A DNA stretch of 64,000 nt from Bin95 sp965220855 (GTDB lineage Bacteria; Pseudomonadota; Alphaproteobacteria; Bin95), in assembly GCA_965220855.1 (NCBI GenBank), contig CBDCQY010000001.1, positions 1,116,001-1,180,000 of the forward strand, written 5' to 3'. Positions 25,558 to 33,468 of this stretch are shown one piece after another. Numbering within the stretch: the first letter of the stretch is position 1; each line of letters starts with the position of its first letter. The notes below the pieces were generated by a model. That model was not told the DNA's origin and did no database searches. It was given only the letters and a program-made list of their open reading frames with translations. The position numbers were made by a program, and so were the translations under genes.

Positions 25558-26325
25558 ATGGCCCGTCAGGGCATCCGTTATGATATGTTGACCGACCTCA
25601 TTGGGGGAGCGGGTCCTTTGGAGCGCATGGCGGTAGAGCACAGCGTCGGCAGCATGGGGTCGCGCTGCACGCGCATGCAGTTCCCCCCGGCGGACGTTCC
25701 TCTCCTGGCGAGACTGGACTGGGGCCGGATTGCGAGGCGGGTGTTCATCGACCCGGTGAGCGGCGTCATCGCGCTGATGTCGCCCTCGTCGATCCATGAG
25801 CAATATGCGTGGGGCGCCGGGCTGACCGTTATCGCGATGAGCGACCGGCTCGGACTTCAGGTGGTGACCCTGGGCGCCACGCGCTGGCGCGGCCCGGACG
25901 ACCCGCAGGGCAGCGGGGCGGAGCCCGATGTCTGCTTCTATCTGGGCGAGAAGGCGGACCGACGCATCGCGGCGCGCCGCCGGGGAGAACAGGCGCTGGA
26001 GGCGTTCGAACGGAGCACGCCGCCCGACCTGGTGATCGAGGTGGAGCGCAGCAAGGGAGACCGGGACAAGCCCGCCTTCTACCGGCGCCTCGGCATCCCG
26101 GAAATGTGGCGGCTCGACATAGCGGGGGACACGGCCGAAGCGGTTTTGCTGGAACTCCAGGCTGCGGGCGCTCCCGCTGTGCTGGCGTCATCCCGCGTGC
26201 TGCCGGCGGCGACCCCGGCGCTCATCCTCGAAGCGCTCGAACTCGCCGTCGATAACCGCCGCCCGGAACTCCAGGCGCTGATCGCCGCCCGGATGCCGGG
26301 ACGAGCGCCGGGAATCCGTCCGTAG
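25558..26325 (+). CDS. Uma2 family endonuclease-like protein (DUF820)
   Basis: A PD-(D/E)XK-fold protein of the Uma2/DUF820 family. Visible core: AEPDVCFYLGEKADR, PPDLVIEVERSKGDRDK and KPAFYRRLGIPEMWRLDI, matching the conserved Asp, Glu-x-x and Lys-Y-x-x-x-G-x-P-E-x-W arrangement. The family is annotated as putative nucleases; the cellular role is not established. Start is uncertain: ATG 25558 (255 aa, 28 bp after the ATPase stop) or ATG 25627 (232 aa), which has TTGGAGCGC just before it and a TATGAT box at 25578-25583. No partner gene is adjacent. Confidence 0.75.
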   Translation: MARQGIRYDMLTDLIGGAGPLERMAVEHSVGSMGSRCTRMQFPPADVPLLARLDWGRIARRVFIDPVSGVIALMSPSSIHEQYAWGAGLTVIAMSDRLGLQVVTLGATRWRGPDDPQGSGAEPDVCFYLGEKADRRIAARRRGEQALEAFERSTPPDLVIEVERSKGDRDKPAFYRRLGIPEMWRLDIAGDTAEAVLLELQAAGAPAVLASSRVLPAATPALILEALELAVDNRRPELQALIAARMPGRAPGIRP

Positions 26326-26419
26326 CGGCCATCGCCAAGCGGTCGGGCGAAGCCGCTGGACGGCTCTTGCGAAAGGCGGCAGGCTGAGGGGCAGCAACCC
26401 GAGACGGAACTGCAAGCCC

Positions 26420-27781
26420 ATGCCCGCCGACACGCCGACGCGCCAGATCGCCCTGGTCGCCTTTCTCCAGGCGCAGAACTGCTCCACCCTGCCCGCCGCC
26501 TGGCGCCACCCGGAGGCGCGGCTCGACTTCATGTCGCCCGACTATTACCGCGACCTCGCCCGCCTGCTGGAGCACGGCAAGTTCGACATCGGCTTCTTCG
26601 ACGACCGCCTCGCCATGCCGGACATGTTCGGCAAGGATCACGCGCACACGGTCGAGCATGGCATTCGCTGCGTGAAGATGGACCCGATCGTCACGCTGAT
26701 GGCGATGGGCATGGCGACCGAGCGGCTCGGCCTCGGCGCCACCTGCTCCACCACCTATTACGATCCCTTCCATGTCGCGCGCCTCTTCTCCACGCTGGAC
26801 CTGATGTCCAACGGCCGCGCGGCCTGGAATGTGGTGACCTCGGTCAACGAGAACGAGGCGCTCAATATGGGCCGCGACGGCGTGACCGAGCACGATCTGC
26901 GCTACGACCGCGCCGACGAGTTCATGGAGGTGGTGCACGGCCACTGGGACGCCTGGGAGGACGATGCGCTGCTGCTCGACCGGGAAGGCCGGCGCTTCGC
27001 GGACGCGGACAAGGTGCACAGGCTCGACCATGAGGGCCGCTTCTTCAACTCGCGCGGGCCGTTCACCGTGCCGCGCTCGGACCAGGGCCATCCGGTGGTC
27101 ATCCAGGCCGGCCAGTCGGGGCGCGGACGGCGCTTTGCGGCGCGCTGGGGGGAGCTCATCTTCGTCGCCTATCCGAGCCTCGCGGCCGCGAAGCCGGCCT
27201 ACAAGGCGCTGAAGGAGGATTGCGCCGCCCACGGACGCGATCCGGACGCCATGAAGATCGCCTCGCTGTTCTATCCGATGGTCGGCGCGACCCGCATGGA
27301 GGCCGAGGACAAGCGCGCGCTTTACGACACGCTGCCCAACGAGATGGACCAGCTCTCGCTGCTCTCCGAGGCGCTCAACTACGACTTCGCGCGCAAGGGC
27401 ATGGACGAGGCGTTCAGCGACGAGGAGATGGCCGGCCTGACGGGCATGCAGTCCATGCGCGACCGCGCCGTGCAGGTGACCGGCAATCCCAACCCGACCG
27501 TGCGCGATTTCATGACCGCCACCGGGCGCGGCCTGCTGAACGACCCCTGGGTCGGCGGGCCGAAGGAGATCGCCGACCGCATGGAGGAGTTTTTCGAGGA
27601 GCGCGGCGCGGACGGCTTCGTCATCGGCGCGACGCACTTCCACGGCACGTTCGAGGATTTCGTGCAGCATGTCGTGCCGGAGCTGCAGAAGCGCGGCCTT
27701 TATCGCAAGGACTATACCGGCCCGACGCTCCGCGACCATCTGGGCCTCGCCCGCCCGGCGCCGGGCGCCTGGCGACACTGA
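26420..27781 (+). CDS. NtaA/SnaA/DszA-family FMNH2-dependent monooxygenase
   Basis: A 453-residue luciferase-like monooxygenase of the NtaA/SnaA/DszA (SoxA) class. Family marks: HGKFDIGFFDDRLAMPDMFG, TLDLMSNGRAAWNVVTSVN, ENEALNMGRDG followed by RYDRADEFMEV, and PVVIQAGQSGRGRRFAARW. C-terminal GADGFVIGATHFHGTFEDF is also typical. Known members oxidise nitrilotriacetate, dibenzothiophene sulfone or alkyl compounds with a separate flavin reductase. No reductase gene is adjacent, so the substrate stays open. ATG at 26420 lacks a strong Shine-Dalgarno. Confidence 0.88.
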   Translation: MPADTPTRQIALVAFLQAQNCSTLPAAWRHPEARLDFMSPDYYRDLARLLEHGKFDIGFFDDRLAMPDMFGKDHAHTVEHGIRCVKMDPIVTLMAMGMATERLGLGATCSTTYYDPFHVARLFSTLDLMSNGRAAWNVVTSVNENEALNMGRDGVTEHDLRYDRADEFMEVVHGHWDAWEDDALLLDREGRRFADADKVHRLDHEGRFFNSRGPFTVPRSDQGHPVVIQAGQSGRGRRFAARWGELIFVAYPSLAAAKPAYKALKEDCAAHGRDPDAMKIASLFYPMVGATRMEAEDKRALYDTLPNEMDQLSLLSEALNYDFARKGMDEAFSDEEMAGLTGMQSMRDRAVQVTGNPNPTVRDFMTATGRGLLNDPWVGGPKEIADRMEEFFEERGADGFVIGATHFHGTFEDFVQHVVPELQKRGLYRKDYTGPTLRDHLGLARPAPGAWRH

Positions 27782-27816
27782 GCGCTCCGGGGCGCGGGAG
27801 GGGACCGCCCGTCCGT

Positions 27817-28449
27817 TCAGCCAGCCGGTTCGACCTGGCCCACCGGGGCAGGGTTCATCGGCGCGTGCCCCGGCTCCGCCGCCAGCCGGGCGAGCCAGGC
27901 CCGGACCGCGGGATAGTCGCCGAGCGCGAAGCCGCCTTCCTCCGCCACATGGGTGTAGGCGTAGAGCGCGATGTCGGCGACGGTCATGCTCTCGCCGACG
28001 AACCAGTCCGAGGCCCGCAGCCGCTGCTCCATGATGGCGAGCGCGGCCCGCCCGTTCGCCTGGCGCCCCGGCAGCTCGGCCCTTTGCGCCTCGGTCATCT
28101 CCATATGCCGGAGCCAGTGGCGCGCGACCGCGATATAGGGCTCGTGGCTGTATTGCTCGAAGAACATCCATTGCAGCGCCTCGGCCCGCGCGAGGCGGTC
28201 CGACGGCAGGAAGCGGGTGCCCTCGGCGAGGTAGAAGAGGATCGCGTTCGACTCGGCCAGATGCCGGCCGTCCTCGAGCTCCAGCACCGGGATGCGCCCG
28301 TTGGGATTGCGGGCCAGGAATTGCGGCGTGCGGCTCTCGCCCTTCATGATGTCGATCTCGACGCGCTCATAGGCCCGGCCCAGATGGGCGAGCAGCAGGC
28401 GCGGCTTGTAGCCGTTGCCGGACAGGCGGTTGTCGTAAAGGCGCAGCAT
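27817..28449 (-). CDS. glutathione S-transferase family protein
   Basis: A 210-residue two-domain GST. The N-terminal thioredoxin-like domain (about 1-80) begins MLRLYDNRLSGNGYKPRLLL and contains NPNGRIPVLELEDGRHLAES, which holds the cis-Pro and the glutathione-binding Glu-Ser pair. The all-helical C-terminal domain has the N-capping motif VADIALYAYTH. ATG chosen at 28449; the frame is open upstream but the fold starts here. Convergent with the monooxygenase gene and divergent from the regulator gene. Substrate unknown; detoxification or ring-opening reactions are possible. Confidence 0.88.
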   Translation of the reverse strand: MLRLYDNRLSGNGYKPRLLLAHLGRAYERVEIDIMKGESRTPQFLARNPNGRIPVLELEDGRHLAESNAILFYLAEGTRFLPSDRLARAEALQWMFFEQYSHEPYIAVARHWLRHMEMTEAQRAELPGRQANGRAALAIMEQRLRASDWFVGESMTVADIALYAYTHVAEEGGFALGDYPAVRAWLARLAAEPGHAPMNPAPVGQVEPAG

Positions 28450-28519
28450 GGGGCGGCGTTTCTCCGGGCTCTCGGGGCAGGGGTCCGGAGCATCGCGCCC
28501 ATGGCGGCCCGCCGGCGAG

Positions 28520-28547
28520 TGGCGCAATCGCCAGATAGCGGTAAGAT
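28520..28547 (+). promoter_or_regulatory. possible promoter for the GlxA-type regulator
   Basis: TGGCGC (28520-28525), 16 bp, then TAAGAT (28542-28547). It lies so close to the ATG at 28554 that the transcript would be almost leaderless. A GGCG-CAAT-CGCC hairpin overlaps it and could be an operator. Confidence 0.3.
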
Positions 28548-28553
28548 CGCGCC

Positions 28554-29528
28554 ATGTCCGGGCCGGCCCGCCATTCCACCGTCGTCGCCATCGCCTATGA
28601 CGGGCTGTGCACCTTCGAGTTCGGCTGCGCCTATGAGGTGTTCGGCCTGCCCCGGCCCGAGCTCGACCGGCCCTGGTATCGCTTCCGGGTGTGCGCGGCG
28701 GAGCCGGGGCCGCTTGCGGCCGCCGGCGGGCTGGCGGTCGCCGCGCCGCACGATCTCGGCCTCATCGACCGGGCCGATACGGTGATCGTGCCCGGCTGGC
28801 GGGGGCTGGATGCGCCGGCGCCGGCGGCCCTGCTGGAGGCGCTCGCGCGCGTGCCGGCGCGCGGCGGGCGGCTGGTCTCGATCTGCTCCGGCGCCTTCGT
28901 GCTGGCGGCGGCCGGGGTTCTGGACGGGCGGCGCGCGACCACCCACTGGCGCTATGCCGGGGCGCTGGCCCGGCGCTTCCCGCAAGTGCGGGTGGAGCCC
29001 GACATGCTCTATGTCGAGGACGGGCCGGTGCTGACCTCCGCCGGCAGCGCCGCCGGGCTCGATCTCTGCCTGCATATCGTGCGCCGCGACCATGGCGCGG
29101 CCGTCGCCAATATCGTCGCCCGCCGGCTGGTGCTGGCCCCGCATCGCGATGGCGGCCAGCGCCAGTTCGCGCCCATGCCGGTCGCCTCCGAAGGCGGCAG
29201 GCTGGCGGCGTTGCTCGACTGGCTGGCCGAGCATCTCGGCGAGCCGCTGACGGTGGCCGACATGGCCCGCCGGGCCGGCATGAGCCCGCGCACCTTCCAG
29301 CGCCGCTTCCGGGAGGCCGTCGGCGCCACGCCCGGCGACTGGCTGATCCGCCAGCGCATCGCGCTCGCCCGCCATCTGGCGGAGACCACCGACCTGCCGA
29401 TGGAGCGCATCGCGACCCGCTGCGGCTTCGGCGCCGTCGAGACGCTGCGCTACCACTTCCGGCGGCTGGTGGGCGCCACGCCGGCGCGCTATCGCCGGAG
29501 CTTCGCCCGGGGGCGGGACGGGGCCTGA
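28554..29528 (+). CDS. GlxA-type AraC family transcriptional regulator with DJ-1/PfpI domain
   Basis: A 324-residue regulator. The N-terminal DJ-1/PfpI amidotransferase-like domain (about 8-180) has the nucleophile-elbow segment LVSICSGAFVLAAAGVLDGR with its Cys, and the following TTHWRY. The C-terminal AraC DNA-binding domain (about 215-315) shows two helix-turn-helix motifs: TVADMARRAGMSPRTFQRRF and the second one, PMERIATRCGFGAVETLRYH. Relatives control amine, arginine or formaldehyde metabolism; the target here is unknown. Divergent from the GST gene, which may be a target. Confidence 0.9.
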   Translation: MSGPARHSTVVAIAYDGLCTFEFGCAYEVFGLPRPELDRPWYRFRVCAAEPGPLAAAGGLAVAAPHDLGLIDRADTVIVPGWRGLDAPAPAALLEALARVPARGGRLVSICSGAFVLAAAGVLDGRRATTHWRYAGALARRFPQVRVEPDMLYVEDGPVLTSAGSAAGLDLCLHIVRRDHGAAVANIVARRLVLAPHRDGGQRQFAPMPVASEGGRLAALLDWLAEHLGEPLTVADMARRAGMSPRTFQRRFREAVGATPGDWLIRQRIALARHLAETTDLPMERIATRCGFGAVETLRYHFRRLVGATPARYRRSFARGRDGA

Positions 29529-29539
29529 GCGGGCGCGAG

Positions 29540-29569
29540 TTGCCCCCCAAGGGCCTTCTCGACTATACC
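29540..29569 (+). promoter_or_regulatory. likely promoter of cimA
   Basis: TTGCCC (29540-29545), 18 bp spacer, TATACC (29564-29569), about 31 bp before the cimA ATG. It lies in the 72-bp gap after the regulator gene. Confidence 0.45.
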
Positions 29570-29600
29570 GCGCCCTTTCCGGGTCTCGGGATGTTCCCCC

Positions 29601-31190
29601 ATGAGCGACAACCGCCTCTGGCTGTTCGACACCACCTTGCGCGACGGCGCCCAGACGCAGGGCGTGGATTTCAACATCGCCGACAAGGCGGCGATCGCGC
29701 GCGAGCTGGATGCGCTCGGCATCGACTATGTGGAAGGCGGCTGGCCGGGGGCCAACCCGACCGATGACGGCTTCTTCGAGGCCCCGCCCCGGCTCTCGCG
29801 GGCGCGGCTCACCGCCTTCGGCATGACGCGCCGCGCGGGCCGCTCCGCCGCCAACGATCCCGGCCTCGCCGCCACGCTCGCCGCCCGCGCCGACAGCGTC
29901 TGCCTGGTCGGCAAGGCCCATGCGCGCCACGCCGAGGCGGCGCTCGGCGTCTCGCTGGACGAGAATCTGGCGATGATCCGGGACTCGATCGCCGAGATCG
30001 TCCGGCGCGGCAAGGAGGCGCTGTTCGACGCCGAGCATTTCTTCGACGGCTTCCGGGCCGACCCCGACTATGCGCTGAAAGCGCTGGAGGCGGCGCTGGA
30101 AGCCGGGGCGCGCTGGGTCGTGCTCTGCGACACCAATGGCGGCGCGCTGCCGCATGAGGTCGAGGCGGCGGTCGGGCGGGCGCTCGAGGCCGCGCCGGGC
30201 GAGAAGCTCGGCATCCATGCGCATAACGACACCGGCAACGCCGTCGCCAACACGCTGGCGGCCGTGCGCGCCGGCGCGCGCCAGGCGCAGGGCACGCTGA
30301 ACGGCCTCGGCGAGCGCTGCGGCAACGCCGATCTGGTGACGCTCTTGCCGACGCTCATGCTCAAGCTCGGCTACGAGACCGGCGTGGCCCCGGAGGGGCT
30401 GGCGCGCCTGACGCAGCTCTCGCGCGCCTTCGACGAGCGGCTGAACCGCCCCTCGAACCGCCATGCGCCCTATGTCGGCGCCTCGGCCTTCGCGCACAAG
30501 GCCGGCCTGCATGTCTCGGCGGTGGAGAAGGATCCGAGCTTCTACGAGCATGTGCCGCCGGAGACGGTCGGCAATGCGCGCCAGATCCTGGTCTCGGACC
30601 AGTCCGGGCGGGCCAATATCCTGGCGCGCATCCGCGAGACCGGCCTCGAGGTCGATCGCGACGACCCGCGCGTCGCCCGCCTGGTCGATCTGGTCAAGGA
30701 GCGCGAGTTCGAGGGCTACGCCTATGACGGCGCGGCGGCGAGCTTCGAGCTGCTGGCGCGGCGGATGCTGGGCGATGTGCCGGACTACTGGGTGCTGGAG
30801 AGTTTCCGCGTCACCGACGAGCGGCGCGTCAACGCCAGGGGCGAGACGATCACCATGTCCGAGGCGGTGGTGAAGCTCTCCGTCGATGGCCGCCGGTCGA
30901 TGGAGGTGGCGGAGGGCAACGGGCCGGTCAACGCGCTCGACCGGGCGCTGCGCCAGGCGCTGCTGCCCTCCTATCCGGCGCTGGCGGAGGTGCGGCTGAC
31001 CGACTATCGCGTGCGCATCCTGAGTCCCGGCGACGGCACCGCCGCCTTCCCCCGCGTGCTGATCGAGAGCTCCGACGAGACCGGCGCGCGCTGGACCACG
31101 GTCGGCGTCTCCGGCAATATCGTCAACGCGTCCTACGAGGCGCTGAACGACAGCCTGACCTGGAAGCTGCTCTCGCTCGCCGGCCGGTGA
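29601..31190 (+). CDS. cimA: (R)-citramalate synthase
   Basis: A 529-residue enzyme of the alpha-isopropylmalate/homocitrate synthase family. It condenses pyruvate and acetyl-CoA to citramalate, the first step of the threonine-independent isoleucine route. The N-terminal TIM barrel opens with LFDTTLRDGAQTQGVDF and includes GIHAHNDTGNAVANTLAA, the metal-binding His pair, and NGLGERCGNADL. The CimA-type middle part has SAFAHKAGLHVSAVEKDP. The C-terminal about 140 residues form the leucine-isopropylmalate-type regulatory domain, so isoleucine feedback is likely. The DGAQTQGVDF variant and total length favour CimA over LeuA. A 4-nt overlap couples it to trmJ. Confidence 0.93.
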   Translation: MSDNRLWLFDTTLRDGAQTQGVDFNIADKAAIARELDALGIDYVEGGWPGANPTDDGFFEAPPRLSRARLTAFGMTRRAGRSAANDPGLAATLAARADSVCLVGKAHARHAEAALGVSLDENLAMIRDSIAEIVRRGKEALFDAEHFFDGFRADPDYALKALEAALEAGARWVVLCDTNGGALPHEVEAAVGRALEAAPGEKLGIHAHNDTGNAVANTLAAVRAGARQAQGTLNGLGERCGNADLVTLLPTLMLKLGYETGVAPEGLARLTQLSRAFDERLNRPSNRHAPYVGASAFAHKAGLHVSAVEKDPSFYEHVPPETVGNARQILVSDQSGRANILARIRETGLEVDRDDPRVARLVDLVKEREFEGYAYDGAAASFELLARRMLGDVPDYWVLESFRVTDERRVNARGETITMSEAVVKLSVDGRRSMEVAEGNGPVNALDRALRQALLPSYPALAEVRLTDYRVRILSPGDGTAAFPRVLIESSDETGARWTTVGVSGNIVNASYEALNDSLTWKLLSLAGR

Positions 31191-31906
31191 GCCGCCCGCC
31201 GGTCATCCTGCTGGCCCGCCCGCAGCTGGGCGAGAATATCGGCATGGCGGCGCGGGCGATGCTGAATTGCGGCCTGGACGAGCTGCGGCTGATCGCGCCG
31301 CGCGACGGCTGGCCCAACCCGGCGGCGCGGGCGACGGCCGCCGGGGCCGATGCGGTGATCGAGGGCGCGCGCGTCTTCGACAGCGCCGAGGAGGCCGTGG
31401 CCGACCTGCAGCTGGTGCTGGCGGCGACGGCGCGCCGGCGCGATGTGGAGAAGCCGGTGCTGACCCCGCGCGCGGCGGCGGCGCGGCTGCGCGCGGAGGG
31501 CGCACGCGCCGGGTTGCTGTTCGGGCCGGAGCAGAGCGGCCTCGACAATGACGAGCTCGGCCTGGCGGCGGCGGTGGTGGAAGCGCCGCTCAACCCGGCC
31601 TTCCCCTCGCTCAACCTGGCCCAGGCGGTGCTGCTGCTGGCCTGGGAGTGGCGCATGGCCGGCCCGCCGCCGGCCCCGCCTCCGCCGAGCGCGCTCGCCA
31701 CCGGGGCCGAGTTCGAGGGCTTCTGGCGCCATCTCGACGGCGCGCTCGACGCCGCCGGCTATTATCGCGAGGCGAAGCTCAAGGTGACCGTGCAGCGCAA
31801 TCTGCGCGCCCTCTTCGCCCGCGCCGGCCTGACCGCCCAGGAAGTCCGCACCCTGCGCGGCGTCATCGCCCGCCTCACCGGCGGCGGGAGAAGAGGAGGA
31901 TCATGA
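31187..31906 (+). CDS. trmJ: tRNA (cytidine/uridine-32-2'-O)-methyltransferase TrmJ
   Basis: A 239-residue SPOUT methyltransferase that should methylate the ribose of nucleotide 32 in tRNA. The knotted SAM site is shown by PQLGENIGMAARAMLNCGL at the start, GLLFGPEQSGLDNDEL in the middle and FPSLNLAQAVLLLAWEW at the end of the domain. The last about 75 residues form the helical TrmJ C-terminal extension. GTG start at 31187 overlaps the cimA stop, and the stop overlaps the next ATG (ATGA). Residue choice fits TrmJ better than TrmL or TrmH. Confidence 0.88.
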   Translation: MSRPPVILLARPQLGENIGMAARAMLNCGLDELRLIAPRDGWPNPAARATAAGADAVIEGARVFDSAEEAVADLQLVLAATARRRDVEKPVLTPRAAAARLRAEGARAGLLFGPEQSGLDNDELGLAAAVVEAPLNPAFPSLNLAQAVLLLAWEWRMAGPPPAPPPPSALATGAEFEGFWRHLDGALDAAGYYREAKLKVTVQRNLRALFARAGLTAQEVRTLRGVIARLTGGGRRGGS

Positions 31907-32220
31907 TCATCCAGCGACAGGAACTCGACCGGGGCGAAGTGGATCTGTCGGAGATCGTCCATGGCGAACGTCAGACGCCCATTCACCCCGGGGAGATATT
32001 GGCGCAGGAGTTCCTGATGCCGATGGGCCTTGGCATATCGGAACTGGCGCAAGCTCTGCGCGTTCCGCCAGCAGAGCTGAACGAGATCGCCCAGGGCCGA
32101 CGCGCCATCGCGACCGACACGGCCCGGCGCCTCGCTCGCCATTTCGGAACCACGTCCGAATTCTGGACCGGCCTCCAGTCCCGCTACGATCTGGAGGCCG
32201 CCGCCCGCCGGGACCGCTGA
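31903..32220 (+). CDS. HigA-family XRE antitoxin-like regulator (no adjacent toxin)
   Basis: A 105-residue protein whose middle is a HigA-type helix-turn-helix: PIHPGEILAQEFLMPMGLGI, then SELAQALRVPPAELNEIAQG and DTARRLARHFGTTSEFWTGL. The first 25 residues are an N-terminal extension. HigA proteins neutralise HigB nucleases and repress their own operon; here no HigB-sized gene lies on either side. GAGGAGGA precedes the ATG at 31903, which overlaps the trmJ stop by 4 nt. It may therefore be a free-standing regulator co-expressed with trmJ. Confidence 0.85.
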   Translation: MIIQRQELDRGEVDLSEIVHGERQTPIHPGEILAQEFLMPMGLGISELAQALRVPPAELNEIAQGRRAIATDTARRLARHFGTTSEFWTGLQSRYDLEAAARRDR

Positions 32221-32236
32221 ACGGCGCGACGGGCCG

Positions 32237-32512
32237 TCAGGCCATTCCCAAGCGCACCAGATCTTCGCGATACAAGGCCTCTCGAGCCAGCCAAAATCTG
32301 GAAGTCGAGCCCAGAACGCGCGCCAGCCGAACCGCGGCGTTTTTGGTGATCACAGCCTCGCCATCGAGGAGCCGGCGGACATGTTGGACACTGTAGCGAA
32401 GGCGGGCAGCCAACTCGGTCTCCGACCAGCCATATTCTTCCATCAGGTCGCGGATCGTGTCGCCGGGCGGGGACACCCAATCCGGTTCGAACGGGGCATC
32501 CAGATCGGTCAT
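32237..32512 (-). CDS. second HigA-like XRE regulator (no adjacent toxin)
   Basis: A 91-residue protein with the HigA-type fold in another version: SPPGDTIRDLMEEYGWSETE, LAARLRYSVQHVRRLLDGEA and AVRLARVLGSTSRFWLAREA. ATG at 32512 has AAGGAG 8 nt upstream; an in-frame start at 32557 lacks this. It lies 41 bp downstream of ftsY on the same strand and converges with the first HigA-like gene, 16 bp apart. No HigB partner is visible. The two proteins are only distantly alike, so this is not a recent duplication. Confidence 0.8.
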   Translation of the reverse strand: MTDLDAPFEPDWVSPPGDTIRDLMEEYGWSETELAARLRYSVQHVRRLLDGEAVITKNAAVRLARVLGSTSRFWLAREALYREDLVRLGMA

Positions 32513-32553
32513 GCGGCGTCTCCTTGGTTCGGGCCGATCGAGACCGGCAAGGC

Positions 32554-33468
32554 TCACTCCAGGCCCATCAGGCTGCGGGCGAAGTCCTGGGGGGCGAAGG
32601 GGTGGAGGTCTTCGGGGGCTTCGCCGACGCCGACGGCGTGGACCGGCAGGCCGAAGCTTTCCGCCAGCGCCACCACCACCCCGCCGCGCGCCGAGCCGTC
32701 CAGCTTGGTCACCACCAGGCCGGTCACCGCCGCCATGTCGCGGAAGGCGCGCACCTGCTGCAGGGCGTTCTGGCCGGTGGTGGCGTCCAGCGTCAGCAGC
32801 GTGTCGTGCGGGGCGTCTCGGTCCTGCCTGGCGAGCACCCGCCGGATCTTCGCGAGCTCGTCCATCAGGTTGGCCTTGTTGTGCAGCCGTCCGGCCGTGT
32901 CGATCAGCAGGATGTCGGTCCCCTCGCGAAGCGCCTCCGCGTGCGCGTCGAACACCAGCCCGGCGGCGTCCGCCCCGGTCTGGCGCGCCACCACCGGCGC
33001 GCCGACGCGCTCTCCCCAGAGCTGCAACTGCTCCACCGCAGCGGCGCGGAACGTGTCGCCCGCCGCCAACATCACCGAGCGGCCCTCGCCCCGGAAGCGA
33101 TGCGCCAGCTTGCCGATGGTGGTGGTCTTGCCGGTCCCGTTCACGCCCACCACCAGCACGACATGCGGGCGCCTCGCCGCATCCGGCTCCAGCGGGCGCG
33201 CCACCGGCTCCAGCAGGGCGGCGATCTCGTCGGCCAGCGCGCCGCGCACCTCCTCGCCCGTGACCTCCTTGCCGAAGCGCGTCTGCGCGAGGCCGGCGGT
33301 CAGCCGCGCCGCCGTCGCGGGGCCGAGATCGGCCATGATGAGCAGATCTTCCAGTTCCTCCAGCGCCTCATCGTCGAGCCGCCGGCGCGCGAAGACGCCG
33401 GCAATGCCCTGGGCGAGCCGGTCGGAAGAGCGCGCCAGCCCACGTTTCAGCCGTTCGAGCCAGCTCAC
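32554..33468 (-). CDS. ftsY: signal recognition particle receptor FtsY
   Basis: A 304-residue SRP GTPase that docks ribosome-SRP complexes at the membrane and hands them to SecY. The helical N domain covers about 1-90. GTPase motifs: G1 GVNGTGKTT (108-116), DTFRAAAVEQLQLW, DTAGR (190-194) and TKLDG (254-258). The acidic A domain found in enterobacterial FtsY is absent, so the protein is near the minimal NG core. GTG start at 33468 overlaps the mtaB stop by 4 nt. Usual alphaproteobacterial neighbour of mtaB and dapF. Confidence 0.96.
   Translation of the reverse strand: MSWLERLKRGLARSSDRLAQGIAGVFARRRLDDEALEELEDLLIMADLGPATAARLTAGLAQTRFGKEVTGEEVRGALADEIAALLEPVARPLEPDAARRPHVVLVVGVNGTGKTTTIGKLAHRFRGEGRSVMLAAGDTFRAAAVEQLQLWGERVGAPVVARQTGADAAGLVFDAHAEALREGTDILLIDTAGRLHNKANLMDELAKIRRVLARQDRDAPHDTLLTLDATTGQNALQQVRAFRDMAAVTGLVVTKLDGSARGGVVVALAESFGLPVHAVGVGEAPEDLHPFAPQDFARSLMGLE

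Noticed and set aside
26340..26419. Riboswitch-like leader before the NtaA-type monooxygenase (GGGG-CAGCAA-CCC and nearby paired elements)
   Set aside because: The letters recall SAM-I/IV parts, but I cannot assemble a full conserved core or a terminator switch. A covariance-model search (Rfam) would settle it.
31903..32512. A complete HigBA toxin-antitoxin module
   Set aside because: Neither flank has a HigB/RelE-sized gene. Both neighbours are clear housekeeping genes (trmJ, ftsY).
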